Origin: CAZKAP01 sp964552195
Lineage (GTDB): Bacteria > Bacteroidota > Bacteroidia > Flavobacteriales > Flavobacteriaceae
Assembly (NCBI GenBank): GCA_964552195.1
Contig: CAZKFM010000008.1
Coordinates: 66,891-130,890 of the forward strand
Length of the DNA stretch: 64,000 nucleotides
Reading direction: 5' to 3'
Below the pieces are notes generated by a model that worked only from the letters and a program-made list of their open reading frames with translations, searched no databases and was not told the origin of the DNA. Made by a program: the position numbers and the translations under genes. Of the stretch, positions 1 through 7,553 are shown piece after piece (position 1 is the first letter of the stretch; each line of letters starts with the position of its first letter).

Positions 1-39
1 TATCGTCGGATAATCCGAGGAGGGCTGTTCCGACCCAAA

Positions 40-3000
40 ATGGATATCGACTTCATCGGAGGCACAGGCCCACCGTATCGCATTCCGTTTCGAAACCGGG
101 ACCCGGACATACGTCCAACGGAGACACAGTACGGAGTTGCCAGTCTGCTGAGGCAACGAACCGAAGGCCAGGTAAAAAAACTGCAGGTCAAGGAATCCGT
201 TAAACGTACCATACGCAACATGGGGAATCCCACCCTGGTGTATAAAGAGGTTTCCCGGGCTGCGGAGTATCTGGTACTGATTCAGCATTCTGCCTATGAA
301 AATCACCTGGTTCGCCTGTTCACCTATCTGAACGATTTCTATAAATCGGAGGACGTCTATCTGGAGTACTTCTATTACGATACGGATCCCCGGATATGCT
401 GGAATGCCCAGAACCCGAATGGCATTGCCATCGAGCAACTGCTGCAGACCCGCTCGCAGTACCGACTGCTGCTCATAGGCGACGGACATTCCCTGGTACA
501 GTCGTTTCCCGTCCGTCGGTTCCAGCCCTGGGTGGAGCCCATGCTGGGCGGTTGGAAACAGCGGGCACTGCTCTCTACGGTCCCGGTATCCGAATGGGGG
601 TACCACGAGGAGATCCTGGATCGGTATTTTGCTCTTTTACCGGCCCATCTGGAGGGTCAGTTGTACCTAATCGAACATCTGGCCTTCCCGGATAGCGTAA
701 CCATGCCCCGCACCGTAAAGCAGTTTAATCCGGCCAAAGGGTTTACACCGAAACTCAGGACGCTCGATAATCTCCGGAAGCACTTCAGTCCGTCCGAACT
801 GCTCTGGTTGGCCACCCTGGCGCTACACGACGAAGTGTTCTGGGAGCTGACCCTGGCTCTGGGCAGTACTACCGAAGAATACGAGCAATCCCGTAATCGC
901 CTAACGGATTCCCTGCTGACCTTCGAGCGTTTGTATCGAATGTCCGGACTGCCCTGGTTTGAAGGGAATCGAATGGAGGAAGGCATCCGGTCGGAGTTGC
1001 TCAGCCTTTTGGATGAGGAACCCGAATTGCGGAATCGGGCGCGCAGAACCATCATCGAAGTGTTCGGAGAGGTACGAGTGGGGAAGGATTCTTTCGCCTC
1101 CGGCCGGCAGGACCAGGTAAGAGAGCTTCAGTCGGCCTTGCTGGCTCCCCGCTTGTCCCGGTCGCGACGAATACTCAATACCCTTAAAGATCAAAACCTG
1201 CTGAATATTTTCCAGGCCCGTCGGTTTGCCAGGTATTTGGCTCCGCCGATCTGGAGTTGGCGATCCTGGCCTGTGTTTGCCCTTATTCTGGCGCCCATCC
1301 TAATTTTTATAGGGATGCGCTCGGATCAGTTCTTTGCCCCCTGGTACCTCGAAGATAGAGAGGTGCAATGGTTGGAGGAACGCGGGTATTTAAATTCCCT
1401 TCTGGAAAACGGTTGGGTTAGCGGTGAGGTCGATTCGATCGCCCTGCTGAACAATCAGGCTGCCCGGAATATGACGGGCAGAAACCTGGATGAGGCGGGT
1501 AATCTCCTGAAGGCCGCCCGAAGCCTACTCGATCAGCAGGAAGTAAGCCCCCTGAACCAGAGCGTGAGCAAATTGTTGGCGATCAATTACAACGAACAGC
1601 TTTTAGAATACTACTATGGGCTGTTGGCCTACGATTCTCTGAACTACGAAAGCGCTGCTGAACGCTTCCGGCAGACCATACAATACGATAGCCTGGCGGC
1701 ACATTCTTCTCATAATTTGGGGGTCATCTCTTTCTATCAGGGAGATCGCTTCCAGGCCTTTGCAATCCGGGACGCTCTTATGGAGAATGCACCGGGCTAT
1801 TTCGACAGCTTCGAACCGAATCTGAACACCCTGTTGGAAGGGCTTGATCCGGAAGAGGTCAAGCCTACTTTCGCCGGGATTCGCCAGCTGATTGCAGACA
1901 ACCGCATACTTGATGCTTTCGATGCCCTTATGGAAATGGCCCGGGCCGACAGACAATTCGGTTCTCAGTTTACACGAACCTTACAGGTCCTTAAAAAAGA
2001 AATGGAGGGCCTGGGGCTGAGACGGGGGAACGAGAACCCGGACGCGACGGAGGAAGATAAGCGAGCCCTGGGCCGGACGTTCCTGCAGCTGATCGAGCGC
2101 TGGGAAGGGATGCTGGAGCCCCCCAGACGTAGGCTCGAGGCGGCGTCCACACCCTCCGTCACAGGACCGGCACAACGGAATGTCGATTCCGCAAGGGAGG
2201 TCTCGGAAGTAGTTCCCGGGCAGGGTGCCAAGGAGTCCTTTAACGGCTATCACATAATCGAAATCAAGGGACGCTCCTCCGGCTCCTCGCTGAGGGTGAA
2301 CGATCGGCTTAGTATATCAATGCGCCGGATCCCCTCGGGGAGTTTTTGGATGGGGGATGCCAATTCTAAATATGACGAGGAGGGACCTATTCACCGGGTG
2401 GATATAGGCGACGGCTTCTCCCTAAGCGAAACCGAGATCACCAACGCCCAGTACTGTGTCTTTTTAAATGAGGCGGGCAATCAGGAGGAAGGTGGAGTGA
2501 CCTGGTTGGACATTGAAGCGGAAGACAGCGGCATCGAGTTACGTAAAGGAACATATGTGCCGAAGTCGGGCAAGGCGAATCATCCGGTGGTTATGGTCAG
2601 CTGGTATGGGGCCCGGGCGTTTTGCAGTTGGGCTGGTGGCCGCTTACCAAGTGAGTCGGAATGGGAGTGGGCAGCCCGGGGAGGAGAGGAATATACCTAT
2701 GCGGGCAGTGAAGATCTGGATGCAGTGGGTTGGTACGCTGATAATGCAGACAATATCCAGGAGGTAGGCCAAAAGCGCTCCAACGGTTTTGGGTTGTACG
2801 ATATGTCGGGCAACGTTTGGGAGTGGGTGGAAGATCCCTGGCACGAAAGTTACGAAGGGGCTCCGGGTAGCGGAGGCGTATGGTTCCAAGGCGAAGATTC
2901 GTCGCGCCGGGTGCTGCGGGGCGGCAGTTGGCTCATCAACGCCGTCAATGCACGGGTTGCATATCGCAGCAGGTCCGACCCCGGCCACCGCTACAACTAC

Positions 3001-3054
3001 ATCGGCTTCCGCCTGGCCCATAGTCTCTCAGGCTCCTCCGCGGCAGCGGAATAG
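40..3054 (+). CDS. DGR target protein: vWA-like / membrane / TPR / variable FGE-fold domain
   Basis: This 1004-residue protein is the diversified target of the DGR that follows it. The first ~400 residues look like a vWA-type fold (strand LVLIQHS near residue 93, then LLLIGDG near 145) followed by a helical region, but the metal-binding DxSxS motif reads QHSAY and is degenerate. A hydrophobic segment spans about residues 409-425. TPR-like repeats lie around 480-575. Residues ~757-994 form an FGE-sulfatase (SUMF1) domain with GRLPSESEWEWAARGG and DMSGNVWEW. The variable repeat encodes residues 954-996. The usual catalytic Cys near GFRCA is Leu here (GFRLA), so a binding rather than enzymatic role is likely. 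The frame is open to base 1 of the window with no stop, so the ATG at 40 may be internal and the gene 5'-partial. The role as a sensor or recognition protein is inferred. Confidence 0.85.
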   Translation: MDIDFIGGTGPPYRIPFRNRDPDIRPTETQYGVASLLRQRTEGQVKKLQVKESVKRTIRNMGNPTLVYKEVSRAAEYLVLIQHSAYENHLVRLFTYLNDFYKSEDVYLEYFYYDTDPRICWNAQNPNGIAIEQLLQTRSQYRLLLIGDGHSLVQSFPVRRFQPWVEPMLGGWKQRALLSTVPVSEWGYHEEILDRYFALLPAHLEGQLYLIEHLAFPDSVTMPRTVKQFNPAKGFTPKLRTLDNLRKHFSPSELLWLATLALHDEVFWELTLALGSTTEEYEQSRNRLTDSLLTFERLYRMSGLPWFEGNRMEEGIRSELLSLLDEEPELRNRARRTIIEVFGEVRVGKDSFASGRQDQVRELQSALLAPRLSRSRRILNTLKDQNLLNIFQARRFARYLAPPIWSWRSWPVFALILAPILIFIGMRSDQFFAPWYLEDREVQWLEERGYLNSLLENGWVSGEVDSIALLNNQAARNMTGRNLDEAGNLLKAARSLLDQQEVSPLNQSVSKLLAINYNEQLLEYYYGLLAYDSLNYESAAERFRQTIQYDSLAAHSSHNLGVISFYQGDRFQAFAIRDALMENAPGYFDSFEPNLNTLLEGLDPEEVKPTFAGIRQLIADNRILDAFDALMEMARADRQFGSQFTRTLQVLKKEMEGLGLRRGNENPDATEEDKRALGRTFLQLIERWEGMLEPPRRRLEAASTPSVTGPAQRNVDSAREVSEVVPGQGAKESFNGYHIIEIKGRSSGSSLRVNDRLSISMRRIPSGSFWMGDANSKYDEEGPIHRVDIGDGFSLSETEITNAQYCVFLNEAGNQEEGGVTWLDIEAEDSGIELRKGTYVPKSGKANHPVVMVSWYGARAFCSWAGGRLPSESEWEWAARGGEEYTYAGSEDLDAVGWYADNADNIQEVGQKRSNGFGLYDMSGNVWEWVEDPWHESYEGAPGSGGVWFQGEDSSRRVLRGGSWLINAVNARVAYRSRSDPGHRYNYIGFRLAHSLSGSSAAAE
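2899..3026 (+). repeat. DGR variable repeat (VR)
   Basis: This is the 3' end of the target gene and aligns without gaps to the template repeat at 4631-4758 (offset 1732). Sixteen substitutions sit opposite TR adenines and change 13 codons: residues 956, 965, 966, 969, 975, 977, 979, 980, 982, 983, 985, 987 and 988. TR Asn or Asp is replaced by R, L, I, V, Y, S, S, D, G, H, Y, Y and I respectively. Exceptions are a silent G-to-A at 2961 and C-to-T at 3024. The invariant stretch from 3003 to about 3023 is the likely initiation-of-mutagenic-homology (IMH) region. Confidence 0.95.
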
Positions 3055-3055
3055 G

Positions 3056-3130
3056 CGGGACTCCCTAAAGGGAACGACGACGGGAGGGCGGGCGGAGCCG
3101 CCGACCGGGGAGTGAACCGGGGGAGTCCCG
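3056..3130. repeat. Inverted repeat downstream of VR
   Basis: A perfect 10-bp inverted repeat, CGGGACTCCC at 3056-3065 and GGGAGTCCCG at 3121-3130, encloses a GC-rich 55-nt interval. That interval contains a smaller hairpin, GGCGG-AG-CCGCC, at 3091-3102. It starts just after the stop codon of the target gene. Hairpin or cruciform structures just 3' of the VR are known to promote retrohoming in studied DGRs, so that role is inferred here. A T-run at 3138-3144 leaves a termination role possible. Confidence 0.65.
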
Positions 3131-3149
3131 AGCGAATATTTTTTGAGTC

Positions 3150-3608
3150 ATGCTAATACGAATATTCACCTTTTCCGCCTTCGACCCGGGGATAGACGAA
3201 CTCAACGCTTTCCTGAAGTCGCACAAGATCGTCCATGTGGATCAGCAGTTCTTCCATATGGGCCAGGGCGCCTATTGGAGTTTCTGCGTGACCTATCTGG
3301 CGCAGGCAGGATCGGGTCGCTACGACCGAAACCGTCCACGGATCGACTACAAGGAAGTCCTGAAGCCCGAAGACTTCAGGGAATTCGAAGTGCTCAGGCG
3401 GATACGCCGGGATCTGGCCCAGAGCGATGGGGTTCCGCCCTACTCGGTGTTCACCAATGCCGAATTGGCCGAGATGGTGCAGCTCAAGGTCGGCAGCCCG
3501 GCCGATTTGGAAAAAATATCCGGGGTGGGTCAGGCCAAGGTGGAGAAATACGGCAAACTGCTGCTGGAGCACTGGAAGAACGGAAACTATCACGAACCTG
3601 CGGAATGA
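3150..3608 (+). CDS. DGR accessory protein with HRDC domain
   Basis: This 152-residue protein carries an HRDC domain at about residues 78-142, with the typical LRRIRRDLA, PPYSVF and ISGVGQAKVEKYG stretches. HRDC domains bind nucleic acid in RecQ helicases and RNase D, and stand-alone HRDC genes are a recognised class of DGR accessory gene. The N-terminal ~70 residues (IFTFSAFDPGIDELNAFL) form an additional region that I do not recognise. The gene lies between target and reverse transcriptase. Its stop overlaps the RT start as ATGA, indicating translational coupling. A role in handling the template RNA or target DNA during mutagenic retrohoming is inferred from position. Confidence 0.88.
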   Translation: MLIRIFTFSAFDPGIDELNAFLKSHKIVHVDQQFFHMGQGAYWSFCVTYLAQAGSGRYDRNRPRIDYKEVLKPEDFREFEVLRRIRRDLAQSDGVPPYSVFTNAELAEMVQLKVGSPADLEKISGVGQAKVEKYGKLLLEHWKNGNYHEPAE

Positions 3609-4609
3609 AGCGGAGCGGCAGGCTGATCGAACACATCGCCGACTGGGAGAACCTGCTCTGGGCCTACGGCAAGGCGCGCAAAGGCAAAACCCATCGGAAG
3701 GAGGTAGTGGCCTACGACCGCAACCTCCACAACGAACTCCGCACGTTGCAACTGCAATTCCTAACCGGCCGGGTTCGGGTCGGAAACTATCATTTCTTCA
3801 AGGTGTACGACCCCAAAGAGCGACAGATCTGTGCGGCCTCCTTCGAGGAACGTGTGATGCAGCACGCCCTGATGAATGTGTGCGGGCCGGTATTGGAACG
3901 GCAGCAGCTCTTCGAAAGCTTCGCCACCCGCAAGGGCAAGGGTACCCTGGCTGCGATACAACAGGCACAGCGGTACGCAAAGACCTACCCGTATTTTATC
4001 AAGATGGACATCCGCAAATATTTCGATAGCATCGTACACAGCACAATTCGACAGAAACTCAGGCGAAAGTTCAAGGACCCCCGAGTCCTGAGCATCTTCG
4101 ATCGGATTATCGACAGCTACCGGGTGGCGGAAGGTCGGGGCGTTCCCATCGGCAACCTGAGCAGTCAGTACTTCGCCAACTACTACCTCTCCTTCTTCGA
4201 TCGTTTCGTCAAGCAGGAGCGGCAGGTACCGGGCTATGTCCGCTACATGGACGATATGCTGCTGTTCCATGGGCGGAAGGAATCCCTGCTCTCCCTTAGA
4301 AATCCCATCGAACAATTCCTGCAGAACGAACTCGGCCTGGACTGCAAGCACCTCTATGTGAATCGCTGCGATCAGGGAATACCCTTCCTGGGTTTTCGGG
4401 TCTTTCCCCACCGCATCCTGCTCAATGCCCGCAGCCGTAGCCGGTATCGCTCTAGGCTCGAAGCATATACCCGGTACATGGAAACCGGAATCTGGACCGA
4501 GGTTGAATTTGCCGATCGCATGCGGGCGGTAACGGCCTTTACACGCTTCGGTCACAGCCTGGGCTACCGCAGGAATTGCCTGCGCACTGCCAGGGGTTTC
4601 GTATATTAA
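3605..4609 (+). CDS. DGR reverse transcriptase
   Basis: This 334-residue RNA-directed DNA polymerase has the palm motifs FIKMDIRKYFD (catalytic Asp135), IGNLSSQ (residues 182-188) and YMDD (Asp216/Asp217). The SQ ending of motif 4, in place of the QG of retroviral and group II intron enzymes, is the hallmark of DGR reverse transcriptases. There is no maturase X domain and no HNH endonuclease, which argues against a group II intron protein. The ATG at 3605 overlaps the stop of the HRDC gene. The template repeat begins 22 nt after the stop codon. The enzyme would copy TR RNA with errors at adenines and direct the cDNA into the VR of the upstream target gene. Confidence 0.95.
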   Translation: MKRSGRLIEHIADWENLLWAYGKARKGKTHRKEVVAYDRNLHNELRTLQLQFLTGRVRVGNYHFFKVYDPKERQICAASFEERVMQHALMNVCGPVLERQQLFESFATRKGKGTLAAIQQAQRYAKTYPYFIKMDIRKYFDSIVHSTIRQKLRRKFKDPRVLSIFDRIIDSYRVAEGRGVPIGNLSSQYFANYYLSFFDRFVKQERQVPGYVRYMDDMLLFHGRKESLLSLRNPIEQFLQNELGLDCKHLYVNRCDQGIPFLGFRVFPHRILLNARSRSRYRSRLEAYTRYMETGIWTEVEFADRMRAVTAFTRFGHSLGYRRNCLRTARGFVY

Positions 4610-4630
4610 GGGAAGGAACCGGATCGAGGG

Positions 4631-4758
4631 TCGTCGAACCGGGTGCTGCGGGGCGGCAGTTGGAACAACAACGCCGACAATGCACGGGTTGCGAATCGCA
4701 ACAGGAACAACCCCGACAACCGCAACAACAACAACGGCTTCCGCCTGGCCCATAGCCT
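4631..4758 (+). repeat. DGR template repeat (TR)
   Basis: This non-coding copy of the target's 3' end is rich in AAC triplets, as expected for a DGR template, because randomising the two adenines of AAC yields 15 amino acids and no stop codons. By my count it holds 35 adenines, of which 16 differ in the VR. Only two positions within the paired 128 nt differ at non-adenines (4693 and 4756). The TR should be transcribed as an RNA together with or downstream of the RT. Confidence 0.95.
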
Positions 4759-4965
4759 GCACGGGAATGGATGTTCCCGGGGAGACCGGTCCGGTATCCC
4801 GACCCGGAAATGGGCAAAAAGTAGAGTATGCGTCTGGGCAGTAGGAAATCCGAAATTCAGGCGCTTCACTTTGCATGCGAGGGAGAAACGAACGGGTTTT
4901 TTTGACCTCCATTTCGTTTCCCCATTTTTCGTACCTTTTTCCCGTAGACTAAACACCGACCAACT
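4759..4965. other. Non-coding interval after TR, with weak promoter candidate
   Basis: With the TR this makes up the 356 bp between the RT and the next gene. I see no gene in it. TACCTTTT at 4932-4939 matches 7 of 8 positions of the Bacteroidota -7 box and lies 26 bp before the next start codon, so the downstream caspase operon may have its own promoter. Confidence 0.35.
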
Positions 4966-5370
4966 ATGAATTTACTTCAATCCCATCCCGAGTACCTTTA
5001 TGCAGCCGCCGGGGCCCTGATGCAGGAACTCATGCACCTGTACGAACTCCGTCAGGACCTGGGTAAGACGGTGAAGATATCCACCTCCTGGCAGTACTGG
5101 CTGGTTACCGTGGCCATGATGGCCTTGAGTACCTTTTTCGCGCCGGAGATTGTAGGAACTCTCAAAGATTCAGTCTTTAAAGAAGGATTGATCAATCCCG
5201 AGAATACCCTGGGACTGATGCCCTATACCATAACGGCCTTTATCTTTCCCATACTGTTCAGCAAGGTCGCGAAGATTACCCTGAATACCATTACCCGATC
5301 TTCCGAAGAAGCCGTAGTCACCAAGAGCGGAGATAAGCGGTCCTTTAAGGGTATGGATTACTTCAAATAG
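4966..5370 (+). CDS. Small membrane protein, unknown function
   Basis: This is a 134-residue protein that I do not recognise. It has two hydrophobic segments, about residues 44-60 and 84-100, separated by a polar stretch, and a basic C-terminal tail. There is no signal peptide. It ends 9 bp before the caspase-like gene and is clearly in the same transcription unit. Because it sits between a DGR and caspase-like proteases, a membrane-anchoring or membrane-perturbing partner is a reasonable guess, but nothing in the sequence proves this. Confidence 0.7.
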   Translation: MNLLQSHPEYLYAAAGALMQELMHLYELRQDLGKTVKISTSWQYWLVTVAMMALSTFFAPEIVGTLKDSVFKEGLINPENTLGLMPYTITAFIFPILFSKVAKITLNTITRSSEEAVVTKSGDKRSFKGMDYFK

Positions 5371-5379
5371 ATCGAAAAC

Positions 5380-6183
5380 ATGGCGGAAGGCTATTCCCTG
5401 CACATCGGAGTAAACCACCTGGATGCCGATCATTACGGTTCCCGGGGGCTCCTCAAATCGTGCGAACGGGACGCCTTTGCCTTGCATAAGATTGCCTGGA
5501 TGCGGGGCTTTGATTCCAAGCGGCTTTCCACCGAGGACTCAACCCGTGATCGGGTGATATCCGAGATTCAACACCTGTCCGGTAAGGCCAAAGCGGGGGA
5601 TTTCGTATGGATCACCTATTCCGGACACGGCTCCCAGATTCCGGACCTGGATTCGGACGAGGGTGACGACCTGGACGAGACCTGGTGCCTGCACGATGCC
5701 CAGCTACTGGACGACGAAATATACCGGTTGCTGTGTTCCTTCGAACCAGGGGTCCGTATCTGTCTGCTAACCGACAGTTGCCACAATCAAACGATCTTCA
5801 AAGGAAAATTCACGGAAGGGCTGGGTCCCATGAAAGCCCTGTCCACCAAGCAGGCCATGGAGGCCTTCGAGCGGAATACGGAATTCTACGAGGGAATCAG
5901 CCAGTCGCTTAAGCAGCAGCCCAAGCTCGGACTCTCGGCAAGTCTCATCGTACTCTCTCCCTGCGAGGATCACGACTTCGCCGTGCCCAGCGAGTTTTCC
6001 TTAAGTGAGTTCACGGCCTGGATTAAATTTGTTCTAAAAGGGGGTAACTTCCAGGGTAACTACCTCGACCTGATCAATGAGGTGCGCATACGGGTACGGG
6101 ATCGGATTCCTCAGATTGCCTTCGACGGCCCGAGCGTGGAAGACTTCCTGAACGAAGTGCCTTTTATCATCGAGCCACAATAA
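5380..6183 (+). CDS. Caspase-like (peptidase C14, metacaspase-type) protease
   Basis: This 267-residue protein opens with YSLHIGVNHLD, the first strand of a caspase fold. It carries both catalytic motifs: SGHGSQ (His83) followed by the acidic DLDSDEGDDLDETWCLHDAQ typical of metacaspases, and LTDSCHNQ (Cys134). No other domain is visible and there is no signal peptide, so it should act in the cytoplasm. It probably cleaves after basic residues, as metacaspases do (family knowledge, not shown here). It is co-directional with the small membrane protein and converges tail-to-tail, 6 bp apart, with a second caspase-like gene. In bacterial conflict systems such proteases are effectors released upon recognition of an invader. 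Confidence 0.9.
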   Translation: MAEGYSLHIGVNHLDADHYGSRGLLKSCERDAFALHKIAWMRGFDSKRLSTEDSTRDRVISEIQHLSGKAKAGDFVWITYSGHGSQIPDLDSDEGDDLDETWCLHDAQLLDDEIYRLLCSFEPGVRICLLTDSCHNQTIFKGKFTEGLGPMKALSTKQAMEAFERNTEFYEGISQSLKQQPKLGLSASLIVLSPCEDHDFAVPSEFSLSEFTAWIKFVLKGGNFQGNYLDLINEVRIRVRDRIPQIAFDGPSVEDFLNEVPFIIEPQ

Positions 6184-6189
6184 AAAGGC

Positions 6190-7359
6190 TCAGCCCTCCT
6201 GGTAAAACTCCTCCAGGCGATCGGCACAGTCCAGCATCCTCAGGTATATGTTGGTGAGCTCCACCTTATAATTTTCGGCAGTGATAACTCCCAACAATTG
6301 CTCGTCTCTGAGTTTGGAGTAGTTCGCATTGAGCAGCAGTATGGTATCTCTGAGCAACGTGCTCTCGACAATTACCAGTAGTCCGTCCAGCAGCAGGAAG
6401 GCCCGTTCGATCTTGTTCTTCTTCACCGCCTGCTGTATCTGCCCCTTGACACTGAGCACATAGTCTACTCCGGGTTCCGAGGTCTCTAGGGCAACCTCAT
6501 GGGCCTCGTTGAGATTCTTCAGGTCACCGGATGGACGCTCGGGCAGGGACTCTATACCCACCGGATGGGAGTTTCGGCACAGGGAAAAAGATGCGTTTAG
6601 GTCGCTGGCGGCCTTGAGTTTGGGATTCTGTTTCTTGTAGGCCCTGGGGACGGATTTGAGCACGTAATTAATCAGGTCGATCACCGCCACATAGTCGTCC
6701 TGCCCGCTGCCATAGCCTTCCAGGGCTTCGATCACCTTCTCGGTGAACAGGCTGTACTGGGCTTTTTGAAAAATCACAGATTTTTCGTCCTTATCGCAGG
6801 AAACCAGGGAAACGACGCCCTGGCCCATTCCGAGTTTTTCCACCAGCCCGCGGTAGGTGGAATTCTGAAGGAACCGGCCCAAAAACTTCTCCTGCACCAT
6901 CTCGCCGTTATTAAGGATCATGCCTCCGGCATGGCAGCAGTCCAGCATGATGAGCTTGCGCTGGCTGGGTATGGACTGCACTAGCAGGGTGAATTCATCG
7001 GCGCTGATACCGGTTTCGTCCGGGTTGGATTCGTCGAATCCATGGTTGCAGAGGAAGTATTTATGGCTTCCATCGGCGGAGGGAAATTCACCCCCGTGCC
7101 CGGAATAGTAGATGATCACCGTATGTTCCACCTTAGGGCTTACGGTCTCCACCAGATGATTGAGCGCGCCCAGCATCTGCTCGCGGGTGGATTGTTCCCC
7201 GGTAAGTACGCGGACTTTTTCGGGATTGTAAGCCGCCTTGTCCGGATGGGTAAGGATATGAGCAATACCTTCCGCATCCTGGGCGGATTGGGGGATGTCC
7301 TGATTTCCTACACCGATGGTCAGGGCGTAGGCCTGTTCGAAATAGCGGGACTGGGCCAT
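6190..7359 (-). CDS. Caspase-like protease with C-terminal effector-associated-type domain
   Basis: This is a 389-residue protein if started at the ATG at 7359, just before the fold begins (ALTIGVGN). The longer frame to 7482 would add an unconserved leader. Catalytic residues are His88 (YYSGHGGE) and Cys142 (LDCCHAGG). It differs clearly from its neighbour, having GHGGE and no DSDEGDD loop. The C-terminal ~80 residues (helical, with QQAVKKNKIERAFLLLDG and a later LLGVITAENYKVELTNI) resemble EAD11-type effector-associated domains, which act as homotypic adaptors bringing effectors to a sensor. That assignment rests on my memory of the pattern. No signal peptide. It faces the DGR module tail-to-tail. 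Confidence 0.88.
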   Translation of the reverse strand: MAQSRYFEQAYALTIGVGNQDIPQSAQDAEGIAHILTHPDKAAYNPEKVRVLTGEQSTREQMLGALNHLVETVSPKVEHTVIIYYSGHGGEFPSADGSHKYFLCNHGFDESNPDETGISADEFTLLVQSIPSQRKLIMLDCCHAGGMILNNGEMVQEKFLGRFLQNSTYRGLVEKLGMGQGVVSLVSCDKDEKSVIFQKAQYSLFTEKVIEALEGYGSGQDDYVAVIDLINYVLKSVPRAYKKQNPKLKAASDLNASFSLCRNSHPVGIESLPERPSGDLKNLNEAHEVALETSEPGVDYVLSVKGQIQQAVKKNKIERAFLLLDGLLVIVESTLLRDTILLLNANYSKLRDEQLLGVITAENYKVELTNIYLRMLDCADRLEEFYQEG

Positions 7360-7553
7360 AGTTATACAAATTCGTTTCGATGAAATTACAATATAAGGCA
7401 ATAGGCTAATTCCCGGCAGATTTCCGGTCAAATTACCAATTGGGTACGGCAGGGGTGCGCCCTGTCGAAAAACCTTGTACAACTAGTGTTAAGTTTTTAC
7501 TTTACAACGACTTTGGGGCAAACTAAGCCGTTTCCTCTGCAACATACCAGACC

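Noticed and set aside
2644..3021. Minus-strand reading frame over the VR, similar to a minus-strand frame at 3761-4912 over the TR and RT
   Set aside because: The similarity only reflects the TR/VR repeat read backwards. Both frames run antisense to well-supported genes.
3605..4609. Retron or group II intron reverse transcriptase
   Set aside because: The SQ motif, the A-biased TR/VR pair and the absence of maturase, HNH or msr/msd features fit a DGR and not the alternatives.
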